42,891 bases of DNA, taken from the NCBI GenBank assembly GCA_002812745.2, contig NCSJ02000347.1, positions 1 through 42,891 of the forward strand. The letters are read 5' to 3'. The stretch comes from Scytalidium lignicola (taxonomy: Eukaryota > Ascomycota > Leotiomycetes). A program made the translations under genes and the position numbers. This document shows, in pieces, positions 1-12,132 of the stretch. The notes under the pieces were generated by a model. The model was not told where the DNA came from. It worked only from the letters and a program-made list of their open reading frames with translations, and ran no database searches. Each line of letters starts with the position of its first letter. The stretch's first letter is position 1.

Positions 1-3000
1 CTCTTTTCTTTGTATAATGTAATAATGCTCTAGCTTTATTATAACCTTCTTTGTACAAACCTTTAGATACTATTTTCTCAAGCAACTATTTCTTCATTAC
101 CTTATCCTCAGTAAGAGTTGTTTGATAAATTAGTTTATAAGCTAGTCTAAACCCCTTTTTGAGCTTTATCTCATGATCTTATGGTTTATGCTTAAGTAAA
201 GCTAAATCATCAGGTCNTTTTTGTGAATAACTTTAGTTATCCATAATATTCTTCAAGAATATGTTTTATAGTTTTGTCAACATAAACAACTCTTAAAAAC
301 ATTAAACTTTGTTCTTCTTTTAAGAAGGTAATTATACTTATTCTCCAATCAATTATTAGATTATACTTCTTTATCCATTTGATTCTTAATATAACCTAAT
401 ATATTCTTAACTTTATAACATCAAAAAAATATCTTTTCTTAATAACTTCTGTTATACCTCATATTTAAGTTTTAAGTTTGAATGTTAACATACTTCTGAA
501 CCTTGATATTGTTTACTAATAATATCAGATAACTATTGTCCTTGACTTTCATGTTAAGTTTAAGTTGTTTTATAACTTGTTCATTAATGAAGTTTCTTTT
601 AACTCTTGAATTGATCAAGACTCTTATTAGCNTTTTTACATAGTTTTATGTTTATGTATAATGAACTTTTACTGTTTATAAAGTATAAATTAATGTTCTT
701 AACATTGTTAACTGATATATTATCTCTGATTTCCAAATCTTCAGTATTCTCTTAAAGTTCTTCAAATAATATACTTTATCTCTTTATAAAGTTTCTTAGT
801 CTTAGTTTATTAAAGCTTTTGTTATTCATGAATATACATATATCTTATACTTATTCTGCTATTTCATTTCTAAGGCATTCCTTTATTTTGATAATAAAAA
901 TATTACTTTCCTTAAGAATCCTTCTTGTAAAGTTCAAAAGATGTATTATTACTTCTTAGTTAAACTGTTGATTAATTCTTTATACTAATTCAACTTCTTC
1001 TAATAATATGATAAATACTTCTAAAGGCAATAAATCTTCCTTTAGTTTATTAACTATAAGCAGAACTTCCTTGTCTTAATTAACTTGTTTAACAACAATC
1101 TTAACTAGTTTCCTTTGTTCTTGTTAAGTATAATACTCTTTAACTTTAAGTAATTGTTCTACTGATTTTCCTAATCTCTAGATTTCCTTATATTATATTT
1201 CTGCCTTTGTTTGTTCTTGTTAGAAGGTTAGTATTAAAAGTCTTTAGTGTTGTAAGTCATATCATCCTTATATAACATAGTTTATTCCTTCTTCTATAAC
1301 TATCCAAGCATTCTTAAGCATTTGATTAAAGTCATCTTAGATCTAAGTCCTTTCTACTAACAAGAGGAATTCATATGTTCCCTTCTTTATGATAATGTTC
1401 TGAAAGTTAGTCTTGTAAACTAAAGCAAGATCTCTAATATTAAGTTTATAAGCTTTAACAATTACTTCCTCTTATTATATAGTTTTAAAGAGTTAACTTC
1501 TGTCTAGGATTTCCTATCCTCTTAGCCTTTTCATGCTAATCATAAGATAATACTTCAAGATTAATAATTCTTCAGAAATAGAATATTATTCTATTAATAT
1601 AACCTTGAAATCTATTAGTATAATCATCTAAATTCTATTAACTCCTAGAATTGATCTTCATCTGCCTTGGTCTTTGATTTGGTTATTGTCCTAAAAGTGT
1701 CTCTTATGTTAAGTTCTAACTATAAGTGTAGAGTCCATTTTAAAGACTCTTGTTATTACTATTTTGTTTGCATTAGTCTTTATAACAAGGTATAATATAA
1801 TTATTAAGTCTTGACAAACCTCTTCTTCTAAAGAGTCTTATTCCTTGTCTATNAAAGTCTTCTTCTTCAGAAGATTCTGACAAGATATTCATAATTCTTA
1901 AGATTCTTATAACTTCAACTTTGACTATTACACTAGACTTATTGTCCTTCTTATAAGTATTCACCATATGTCTAAGAAGTCTATACTTGAAATATAACTT
2001 ATTTTTTCTTCTTTTATCAAGCTCTTCAAGGGAGATTCTAAAGGAATTCCTCTTTTTACTTTTCCCTTTGAAATACTTCTTTCTTTTCCCTTTAAAGGTC
2101 TTTCCTTTCTTTCATAACATTCAACTTTATAAAGTCTTCNTTAATCCTTCTTATTGTTAGTTTTTCTTCTGTTAAAGTAAGATCTTCTTTTTTTTGTTTA
2201 AGATTATCTTATATTGTTTATTCTTAATCTTGATAAACAGGTTAATTAGAATGTTAAGTATAATGATTATAAGTTGTTAGTATAATTCTTCTTTAATAAA
2301 GTTTTTGAGTTTAGTCTTATACTAATGTATATATACTTCTTTCTTCTAATTAACTACTATTATATACTAATAATAAAGCATTGTATATTTGTTAAAGCTC
2401 TTAGTTTATTTAAGGTAAGTTAATTGTCTTTTAACATTTCTTTTTTCATCAACATCTTTATATAAGCATTTAAGTTCTCTTATTAGTTAACCTAACTTGT
2501 AATAATATTGATTACTCCTTAGTTCATTATCTCTTCATTTGTTATAAATTATTTGTCTTTAAAGGGTTAAAACTAAGTCTTGGCTACTCCTCTTAAGTAT
2601 ATTGATGCTTATAAGACTTTATACATGTCTTAAGGTAGTAATTGATTATTCAATATCAAATAAGTTCTTGTTTAAATAAGATATACTTTTAACTTCTTTT
2701 TATCCTTGTAGAACAAGTTTAATCTGGTAATTTTGACTTTTCTAAGGGTTATTATTAGGATTTATTTAATGTTATTCTCTAGTTCAAAGTCTGGATTAAA
2801 GTTTAGACTTAAAGCTCTTAATACTAGTATTAGTTTTAGATCAGATATAAATAGTAAAAGTATTAGTTTCNTTTTTTACAACTCTTGATGATTCTTTTAC
2901 AATTGATCNTTTTTGTTAACTTAGTAGTTTACTTTAATAGTATAATAACTTCTTTTAATATTCCTTCTTAGATGTTAATTTCTTTAATAGTTTAATTCTT

Positions 3001-3110
3001 ACCTTAATCTTCTTTAGAGTTATCTTCTAAACTTTCCTTAGATTCTTCTTCAGATTCTTCTTTAAATTCTTCTTCAAAGCTTTCTTCAGAATCTTTTTCA
3101 AGTTATTATT
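1..3110 (-). mobile_element. RIP-decayed LTR-retrotransposon (Gypsy-like) gag/pol relic
   Basis: The plus strand is pyrimidine-rich and extremely AT/TpA-rich, so the former coding strand is minus. Reading minus, an acidic Glu/Ser-rich stretch lies at about 3,100-3,010. A Lys/Arg-rich stretch then leads into a zinc-knuckle skeleton at 1,994-1,953 (Y-x2-Y-x4-H-x4-Y), followed by a Ser-Glu cluster (SESSEEEDF). This order fits a retroelement gag: C-x2-C-x4-H-x4-C with all three Cys codons changed to Tyr (TGT/TGC to TAT/TAC), the transition RIP produces. Protease/RT would lie further toward position 1, but I could not recognise their motifs through the decay. Assignment to Gypsy rather than Copia is a guess. 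Confidence 0.55.
1773..1994 (-). pseudogene. gag zinc-knuckle fragment, Cys-to-Tyr
   Basis: This is the best preserved open stretch of the retroelement. Translation from 1,994 downwards starts Y-F-K-Y-R-L-L-R-H-M-V-N-T-Y, with exact CCHC spacing but Tyr at each Cys position. About 16 residues later comes a hydrophobic stretch, then SESSEEEDF. An N at 1,852 interrupts the frame. The Met at 1,967 falls inside the knuckle and is not a real start. It cannot bind zinc as written. Confidence 0.55.
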
Positions 3111-4208
3111 TGTTGTTGTTATTTATTAGTATATTTATTTCCAAATCTTAATTTATCAAGATAAGTAATATTCAAAATGTTACAAAATTATATTATCCAA
3201 GTCATTGAATAACTAAGGATAAGGTAAATGTTTAAGGACAATGGAAACAGAAGATACTTAAGTAGTTGACTAAGTTAAAGGTAAGATCTAATAATGTATT
3301 TAAGCTGAATATAAGAAGTCTACTCTTATATTCTTAAAGTATGCTTATATAGATAATGAAATACAACTAGATCTCTTGGACTTTATAAATCTTACAAGTC
3401 TATAAACCTCTTAAACCTCTTAAGTCCTCTAAGTCCTAATCATATTACATGATTGTTAAGTTCTTTTATACACTCTGTTATGTATTAAGCCTCAGGCTTA
3501 CACTAATCATTGTGTTACGGTAAAACTTATAACATATAAGGAGAAAGAGTAATAAGAGTTAACATAATATAATAACCTTGTATAAGACAAGCTCATTATA
3601 CAAGAAGAATGTTTATTAAAGTAATAATTATTACAACTTGATTAGAAAACTTACTTTTATTACTTAAGGTAATTATACTCTCTTTATATGAATCCTCTAT
3701 ATAATAAACAGGGGATCCTCCTTTAATACCTTTAAAAACATCTTAATAGTTATCCTTATTATTATCAAGGTCAAGAGGAGTTAATATATTAGTATTATTA
3801 TTATTATCATTAAAATTCTTATCCTCTTTATCATTAGTATATTCCTTTATAATATCTTTATCCTTATAATAAGTATATATAACAAAAAGGTTAACTTAAG
3901 AAATAATTAAGAAAAGGAAACTAAAGGTAATAAGAGGAGATTTGCTTAATATTATAATATATTAAGAATACTTATTAACATCTTGTTAAGAGATCTTGTA
4001 ATCTTATAATACTTAATATGATAAGAGGTTAAAGATATAAAGCCNTTTTTTAACTTAATGATTATAAAGCTTTATGTACTTTGTAAACTCTTTTAACATA
4101 GTTTGAGATATATAACAAGTTAACATTATTTTATACTTGACATTATAATAACAACATAATCTAAAAGATTAAGTAAGAGGTTAAGGTATATAATAAACAA
4201 AGGAGGAA
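3111..4208. other. AT-rich non-coding block, possible LTR edge
   Basis: No open frame survives. The only less AT-rich patch is about 3,465-3,525. There tgttacgg (3,513-3,520) has the TG start and inverted-end look of a fungal LTR and would place the 5' LTR of the minus-strand element to its right. No second LTR copy, primer-binding site or target duplication could be seen, so this is only a candidate boundary. Confidence 0.25.
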
Positions 4209-5091
4209 TAAGAAGATAATAATTATCACTTATATTAAAAGTAAACTAAATAAGTATATATTGTTGTTTTAAATATAATAAAATAAGTTACTTTATATTA
4301 GAATATTATTTATCCATTATATTAACTATTCTTTAAAGAACTTGCTTCATTTATAATAAGCTAAGTTATACAACTTTTTTATTATCTTAACAAGAACAAA
4401 TCAAGATAATTATAACTTACTTAAAGAAATTCTAAAGTTTAAAAGACATTATAACCTTAGTCTTATTAAACATTATACTCAAGAGGTTTTATAAGAAGAT
4501 AAAACAAGATAAATAATTAACAATAAAAGATTTACTTTAAGTTAAAGATTAAGAAGGTTAATAACAAATTAAACTTATGTTGATAAATAGTAAAATATAA
4601 ACAAATATAATTATAATAAAGTTAGTTTAAGTATATAAATAATAAAACAATAGATTATTATACTCAAGCCTTTAATTAACTTTATTATAATTATATTTGT
4701 TTATGTTTTACTATTTATCAACATAAGTTTAATTTGTTATTAACCTTCTTAATCTTTAACTTAAAGTAAATCTTTTATTGTTAATTATTTATCTTGTTTT
4801 ATCTTCTTATAAAACCTCTTGAGTATAATGTTTAATAAGACTAAGGTTATAATGTCTTTTAAACTTTAGAATTTCTTTAAGTAAGTTATAATTATCTTGA
4901 TTTGTTCTTGTTAAGATAATAAAAAGTTGTATAACTTAGCTTATTATAAATGAAGCAAGTTCTTTAAAGAATAGTTAATATAATGGATAAATAATATTCT
5001 AATATAAAGTAACTTATTTTATTATATTTAAAACAACAATATATACTTATTTAGTTTACTTTTAATATAAGTGATAATTATTATCTTCTTA
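4209..5091. repeat. Near-perfect inverted repeat, ~414-bp arms
   Basis: The left arm (4,209-4,623) is the reverse complement of the right arm (4,678-5,091), with a 54-bp AT spacer. Walking both arms I found one substitution (4,596 region: ...taaaatataa against ...taaaacataa on the reverse complement) and one length difference (six T at 4,375-4,380 against five A at 4,921-4,925). No frame or transposase signal is visible inside. It may be a fold-back element, a hairpin-forming duplication younger than the surrounding RIP decay, or an assembly/amplification artefact. Confidence 0.9.
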
Positions 5092-6689
5092 AATAATTGT
5101 TTTATTATTAGATTAAAAACTTAAAGTATTCTTTTAAGGATTTACTTAATGTTTCCCTCTTATATTATTATCTTATCANTTTTTTATTATTTTATTATTT
5201 GCTTTTTTACTTTTTTAGNTTTACTTTATTTTGTTATAATTATATTGTTATAATAATTAATTCTTTATAAATCTTTAGAAGTTTGTTATAATTTATAATC
5301 TTCTCTTTAAGAGAAGAGAATAACTTTGTAAATAAGTTATTTTTCTTATATTTGTCTAATATGCTTAACATTTACTCTTTGAGAATGTTTAAGTATTATA
5401 CAAAAACTTTAATTAGTTATCTTATATATAGTATTACTCTATTATATTCATTTACCACCTTTATCTTTTAATTGTTTTCATCTTTTAATGTATTAAGTAT
5501 TATTTTCTTGAATTCTTTTTTATATTGTTAAGTTTTCTGTCTTTACTCNTTTTTTTATACTTTTATTTCAACTTTAGAATACGAAATAAATACTTTATCC
5601 TATATATAATCTTGTTTAAGTTGTTAATATAATTATATAAGAATATATAAAATTCTAACTTGTAAAAGTTTATAAAATTATAATATTCTTTTAAAGATCT
5701 TCTTGTAAAAGGCTTTAATAAAAGTGTATATTAGTATTTTGTCTTGTAAAACTTTATATTTGAAAAGAAGTTTATTATTAAAGTAGTTTAAGTTATTATT
5801 AAGTACTTTTCATTAAATCTTGAAGTTAAGTGTTTTAATAATTTTTAAGTTTGAAAATTCATATAAATAATAGTTATTCTAAATAAGCTTTTATCTTTTC
5901 TCATTGTTATAAAAATTTTTACACTTAATTTTTTGCTTTTGTTATTATTATGTCCTTTACATTATACTAATGTTCTAGTTTTATATTTTCTTCTTTAAAT
6001 TCTTAAATAAATCATTAGTATTCTTTAAAGGCAGAAGATAAGCTTATAACTTTATTATATTTTTTATAAGTTTAAGTTAAGTAAGTTCTTTGTCTAACCT
6101 TATAATGTTTAGTTAAGTATTTTGTTCACTTTTAAAGGATATATTCTTTAATATAATAATTAAGTAATCTACTTAAATCTTTATTACTCTTAATATTAAC
6201 AAGTTGTTTTAAAAAAAAAAGAATTAAAATGTTAAGGATTATAAATAAATAGTCTTAAACAGCAAATTAACATCAAAGTGTAAGAGAATAAAGTATGTAT
6301 ATTGTATAAACTAATTCTTGAAGAACTCTTCTTCTCTTAATAATGTTAATATATAAGTAAGTATATAACTTCATTATCTTAAAGATAATTAAGTAAATCT
6401 CCTCTACTATAATAATATAACTTTAAGAATCTGCTTTTAAGTTCTTAACACTAAAGATTATAATTTTTATTAATATAAGTATTAAATATTTAAAAATCTT
6501 TTTTATAATTAAAAAAATCCATATTAAGATTTAAGCTTAACTAAGTAAAAAGAATTATAAAGTAAATAATATTTACATTTGTTTATTAAAAACCTTTATT
6601 AAAATTAAATTCATTTTATTATTAACTTTATTATTTACTCTTTATATTCAAACTAATTAAACATTTACAATATAAAATTATTAGACTAG
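5092..6689. other. AT-rich non-coding block
   Basis: Very AT-rich sequence dense in TpA, with several single Ns beside T-runs (about 5,179, 5,219 and 5,549). I see no frame, RNA gene or ordered repeat in it. It is best read as unrecognisable RIP-decayed repeat DNA. Confidence 0.5.
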
Positions 6690-7145
6690 TTAGACTATTG
6701 TATTAGACTATAGTCTAGACTAGATTATAAGGTTTTTGTAAACTGTTTCAGATTGTAGTCTAAGTAACTTAAATTATAAGGACTGTTTTCAGATTGTAAA
6801 CTGTATAGTCTAGACTATGAAAACTATAGTTTAAAGTCAAAAATTTGAGATTAAACTATATAGTCTATAGTTTAAAACTAAATAAATATAAAGACTGTTT
6901 TAAAACTGTAAACTGTACAATCTTAACTAAATTTTAAATTAAAATAATAAATATAATTATATTTATTGTTTTAATTTAAATTTAAATTTATACAGTTTAA
7001 CAATTTAAATTAGACTAAATTATATAATCTTAGATTATACAGTTTAAATACTTTATAATTTGATGTTTTACAGTTTAGTCTAGATTGTAAAGCATTTAAA
7101 CTATATAATTTAGATTATACAGTTTTGTTTAAACTGTTTAGTTAG
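6690..7145. repeat. Degenerate quasi-palindromic repeat cluster
   Basis: Short related words recur on both strands: tagtctagacta, aaactgta(t/c)a, ttatacagttt, agattgta. Many are self-complementary (tagtctagacta, ctatagtctag), so the block can fold extensively. An internal hairpin at about 6,935-6,981 pairs attaaaataataaatata with tatatttattgttttaat, with one mismatch. No unit length is fixed. It looks like a decayed minisatellite. Confidence 0.5.
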
Positions 7146-8879
7146 TTTAAAAATTACTCTTATATTTATCTTTTAAACAAAAACTTTATTAAAAGATATA
7201 ATACTAATAACTTATAACTTATTATTATTATTTACATATTTTACAAGATTTTTAAATAACTATTACTTTAAACTTTTAATAAAATAAACTAAGCTAAAGT
7301 CTATTTATATTAAACTAACTTTTATAAAGGTTATTTAATCCTGATTAATATTATTATTGTATATTACTTGTTAATATTAAAACTGTAAATTATAATAGTT
7401 TTTCTTAACTTGTAATTTGTATTTAACATTATTAACTATATAAAACTAAAGTAAGTTTTCGTAGATTAAAATTGTTTACTAATTATCTAAAAGTTAATTG
7501 TTTTACTTATATTTAAAGATATCTAGTTTTAACTTTTAGTTAATAATGTTATCTTCAAGCNTTTTTTAATACATTTAAAGTGTTTTTCAAAGCTTACTCT
7601 TCTCTGTTAAGTTATTTAACATTTTTATTAATAATCTATTATATATCTTAAATGCTAATATTACTTATTTTACTTATTTTAAAAAGTTTACTTTTTAAGA
7701 CTAAAGTTAAATTACTTGTATATAATTATCTATATGTATACTATTTTAAATTATAATATTATACTAATTCTGTTAAGTTATAACAGTTATAACAGTTATT
7801 ATAATATTCTAGTCTTTTATAAGTTAATTATAAAAGAACTTTCAATTATAAGTTATAATAATAGAAGAATTAGTATGAATAGTTATTTAATTAAGTTAAA
7901 TCTGAAAATTATATAAAAAATGTACATAAAACAAGATATTATAACTTTATTTTATAAGTACTTGTTAACAATTTCTAGATAATCTTATTATAATAAAAGA
8001 ACTTATATTAATGAAGAATGTTAAAGGAAATATATTAAGCTTAGTTATTATACTAGTTTTATTACATGAAATGTAAATTATAAAAAAAGTCTTTGATAAA
8101 TAGTTATAAAAAGCTTGTATTAAGTAAGTTTAAAAGGTTTATTATATATTATCTCTGTTAAACTTACTTGTTTTTAAAGTAAAAGTATAAAAAAGTACAA
8201 GTTTAAACTTAATTAACTATAATTATTAATCTTTTAATTATTAAAATACTACAAATAAGTTATAATTAGTAGTAGTTTGTCTTTGTATATTAGTTATACT
8301 ATTAAGTATATTTTAAAGACAAAATTATAAGCTTAAAAAGATTATAAAATATAGATATAAATGTAAAAGAGTTTATATAGTATTATTATATCAAACTTTA
8401 AACTACTACTTTAATATGTACAATAATTATAATTAAAAATATAATATTAATTAACCTTTTAACCTTCACTTCTTGTATAAAAAGCAGAAAACACAAGTTA
8501 AAACAAAAGTTAAAAAANGACTGTACAAGCTTATAAGTATAAACAAAGAAATATGTATATTAATATTATTATATAAAAATATACTATTTAAATTAATAGT
8601 TGTAAAACTATACTTTATACTTATAAAAGGAATTAATAAAATTGAGTTATTAAGATTAAAACTAGAAATTACAACTATTAAAGAGTATTAATAAGAGTTT
8701 AACAAGTCAGTTATAATTATTACTTTATTATTAGTATTACTTGTAAAGTATAAACATAAAAGACTTTACAAATACTTTAAAATTATTACTTTCTTAGAAG
8801 ATAAATAACAAAAGTCTTAATTTACAATTTTATATTAACTATCAAAATTTCAATAAAGNAAAAAAAGAAAGAATAATTG
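7146..8879. other. AT-rich non-coding block
   Basis: Only short frames rich in Ile, Tyr, Leu and Lys occur (for example 7,716-7,916 and 8,473-8,691), the composition expected of any frame at this base content. The strand becomes purine-rich towards 8,500, perhaps the upstream part of the LINE relic that follows. No domain is recognisable. Confidence 0.45.
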
Positions 8880-10660
8880 AACCTTAGTATTATGCTAATA
8901 CTAAAGCTTAATTCAATACTAATAGTAGAGTTGTACTTAGTATATTAAACATGCTTAACTATGATGTTGTAGTTAAACACAAGTATAACATAGTTATAAG
9001 ACATAACAATAGTATTACAAGCCTTAACCATCAACAGAAGAACTAACAACACCAGAGTCATAAAGATAAGGAATATAACTAAAGAAGGGTGACAAAGCAA
9101 GAGTTAAATAGTAACAAACATGAGGATTTACTATAATTCAACTAACTAGTTAAGAAGAGAAATATACATGAAGTGTTCTAGCTAGTAGAAAAAATTTTAC
9201 ACTTTAAATTTGAATATAAAGTAATTGTAAAGTAATTTAACAATAATGATAATGTATTAATTACTTGTAAAGACTTAAAAGAAGTACTTATAAAAGTCAT
9301 TCAACCTCAAGAGTATACATAAGCTTAGATAACAACCCTCTTAACAATAATAATATAGTTTAACAACAAGTATATAGAGAATACATAATAAAGGACTTGT
9401 AAACTACTAATGAAAAGAGATTATGAAATCATCATATACACTTCAAGTATATTATTAAAGCTTAAGAATCACAACTTACAAGATATAATAACAGTAATTA
9501 ATATAACTATATTCTTATAAGATAGTGTGTATACAATAAGGTAGTTACCTAACAATAATATAATAGTAATCTTCGAAGATAGCCAAAAAGAATAGTATTT
9601 ACTTAATATATAATAAGTTCAAAAGGTATTTAAAGAAGAAGTGCAAATTGTTAACAACAAAGTTGTTATATATACTAAGAGTATATTTAATTACTTGTTA
9701 GCTGAATATAACAAAGCCTTAATCAAAGAAGTATTAGAAAAAGAGAATAAAATAATAATACTTCAGGTTAAAGTTTACTAAGCTCATAAAGGAGGCTAGT
9801 AGTNAAAAAGGCTGCTTATATATTAAACTAGCAATTATAAGAAATATATACAGACTTATAAACTAAGGTTTGTACTAAGAAGGTTAAGTATTTTATTACA
9901 AGTTATTTGAGAACAAGTTATAATCAAAGTAATGTTTCAAATACTAAGCTTAAGGACATTATATACAATATTATAAAGTAGAGAAGCAATGTACTTATTG
10001 TATAAAAGTAGTATATAAAGGAGGAAAAGAAGAATATCTAATAAACTTAAGAGAAATTATACTTAAGTATTATAGTTATAACAAGGAATATACAACATTT
10101 AATCAAAGTTATCTAATAATAAAAGAGTATTAAAATCAAGTAAAAGAAGTATATAAAAACAAAGTAATAAAACTAGTTAAACTAAATAATACAATTTACA
10201 TTATAGCTTAGTTTAATACAATTAAGCTAATGAAAAGCAATAAAGAAGAAGGATAGTAAATAACATTTAAAAGGAAAAGACTTAAAACTTAAGCAAACTT
10301 ACAAGATAAACTTATAAGTCTAAGTATTATAAGAAGAACAAATAGAAATACTTTAAACAAATTTTCAAGTTAACATAATAACTTTATGTTTAACTAGTTA
10401 TTACTTAACTTATTGTTAAGCTTTATAATTAGTTAAAGTGATGAAGATCTAGTAAACTAATAATAGTAGACTAGTTAACAAAGTAATATAGTAATAAACA
10501 TAATTATAATATAATTATGATTATAGTCTTATATTAAAACTAAAAATAAAAAAACATGAATATATAATAAAAGTACTAAAGAACAACAACAAGTATAATA
10601 TGTTAATAATCTAAGAATTGTAAGTAAACAAACAGACTAAAGATATATACTGNTCAAATA
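8880..10660 (+). mobile_element. RIP-decayed non-LTR retrotransposon (Tad-like LINE) ORF1 relic
   Basis: One frame from 9,302 to about 9,770 reads as protein interrupted by TAA/TAG where Gln or Trp are likely. It includes a ...RxLPNNNIIVIFEDSQKE... stretch followed by W-less ...VQKVFKEEVQIVNNKVVIYT, the layout of the RRM/gag-like domain in ORF1 of fungal Tad1-type LINEs. After a frame change near the N at 9,804, a second frame (9,933-10,100) carries the skeleton of three zinc knuckles: C-F-K-Y-x4-G-H-x4-Y, then C-T-Y-C-x4-Y, then Y-Y-S-Y-x3-Y. Cys and His have become Tyr (TGT to TAT, CAT to TAT). ORF2 (endonuclease/RT) would follow downstream, but the assembly gap intervenes. Confidence 0.6.
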
Positions 10661-10664
10661 ATAN

Positions 10665-10669
10665 NNNNC
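10665..10669. other. Assembly gap (five Ns)
   Basis: A run of five Ns, with another N at 10,653, ends the decayed LINE block. The sequence to the right is different in character. Continuity across this point is not assured. Confidence 0.9.
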
Positions 10670-11580
10670 TTGTATAGCATAATTATATTTAACATACCAT
10701 TTAGCAACAAATTTGATTTAGTCTACTGTAACATAATTTTGTAATAAATTAATCATATTATTTGTTATTAACGGGAGATCAATTAGAGTACTGTCATATG
10801 CAAATTCAGCTTGTTTTCGCGAAAAGAGCCTTATACACCAACTTTTTTTTTTTCCAGGTTACTTAAAATGATAAAATTTGTTATAACATCTTAACTAATA
10901 ATAATTTACTAATTTTTATTGAATAAATAGATAAATAATATATAATAGAATATATATATCAACCATTTTTGTACTAGATTATTATAATATACAAAATATA
11001 AGCATTGTAAAATTTTATGTAAAATGATTGTAAAAGCAAGCAAAGCTTCTACAACTTTGCTTTCCTACTTTTAATCGTATAACAACTATGGAATAGCACA
11101 ATAAGTATATTATATATAATTACATATTATACTTTATACTACAGGTAAATTAACACTAATCAGTTTATATATACAGATTAAGAGATTATCATTTAATTAA
11201 TTGAACATTAGGCAATTTACTTTTAAAGCTGAATCTTAAAAGATTACAACTTCTGTTTGGTTGAACATTAAGTAATTTACTTACAAAGCTAAAATTTACT
11301 TAGTTAAAGGGGAAAACAACTATTTATTAACTTATAACTTAATTAGTTAAATATCTAATAGTTTATTTTTGTAATTATTATTATTAAACTTGTTTTTACT
11401 AAAAATAACATATTTAATTAGACATTAAGTAATTTACTTACAAAGCTATATAATCAGTTAATTAACTAATTCTATTTGAAAAACTATTCTTTTATTATTC
11501 ATTTTTATTAATTTCTATTTAAAAACTACTTACATTCTTTATTACTCTTCTTACAAGACCAAACTTCTTCTATCCACTTC
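10670..11580. other. AT-rich spacer
   Basis: AT-rich DNA without frames. Part of it (about 10,765-10,855) is less biased. It contains the three direct repeats listed separately. This is the transition between the repeat graveyard and the gene island. Confidence 0.5.
11201..11447 (+). repeat. Three dispersed direct repeats of ~30 bp
   Basis: The word gaacattaagtaatttac-ttacaaagct recurs at 11,203-11,230 (two or three changes), 11,263-11,290 and 11,421-11,447 (gacattaagt variant). The copies are about 60 and 158 bp apart. The function is unknown. They may be remnants of a subterminal transposon repeat. Confidence 0.7.
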
Positions 11581-11587
11581 AAATTCT

Positions 11588-11905
11588 TTAGCAATAGCTA
11601 CTGTCGATTTGTGCCATGTCCAAATTGGCAGCCCACTTTAAATCAATTAATCCCAAACATCCTGCTTCACCACACATACGCAAGAATGGCCGGTCTGACT
11701 GGACAACCAGCTCACATGACCAGCAAGCGTCACTTAACAAAAAGGCAGACGAATTCTTAAGTGCGACGGCCAACCTGAGTCTGCTGTCGCAGCAGCTCGG
11801 TATGAAGACCCTGACTTGCATTCCGGCAGGAAGATGATGCATTCGGAGCTGAAGGCACGATAAGAGTGAATTCCTCGTATGAGCCTGTCTAATCTCCTGA
11901 TGCAT
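11588..11905 (-). other. Unresolved overlapping ORFs, uncertain coding
   Basis: A 105-codon minus frame (Cys-rich, with CWSCELVVQSD and CGEAGCLGLIDLKW) overlaps a 73-codon plus frame (11,616-11,837). Base composition is normal here, unlike the flanking AT block, so this is former or present genic DNA. I recognise neither product. It lies 3' of the HET gene on the same strand, so the minus frame could be a downstream piece of that locus. Confidence 0.25.
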
Positions 11906-12132
11906 TACAGACCTCTATACCGCGTTTACGGACCGTAACGATGAAGCGGACGACGATTTATCCTCACTCAACGAGCTTCTAGCTTATTCCTACAAAGGCA
12001 TCTCAACAAATATCACACGAGAGGTACCCTCTAACAAGACTTTTATAGTACTTAAATTACCAGACAACCCAGAGCTTCGAAACATATAATATAGAATCCT
12101 TTCATCTTTAGAACCCCGCTTCCCTAAGACGT

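Noticed and set aside
3513..3520. LTR start tgttacgg with primer-binding site
   Set aside because: No recognisable tRNA-complementary site beside it and no second LTR in the window. Kept only as a weak candidate in the region description.
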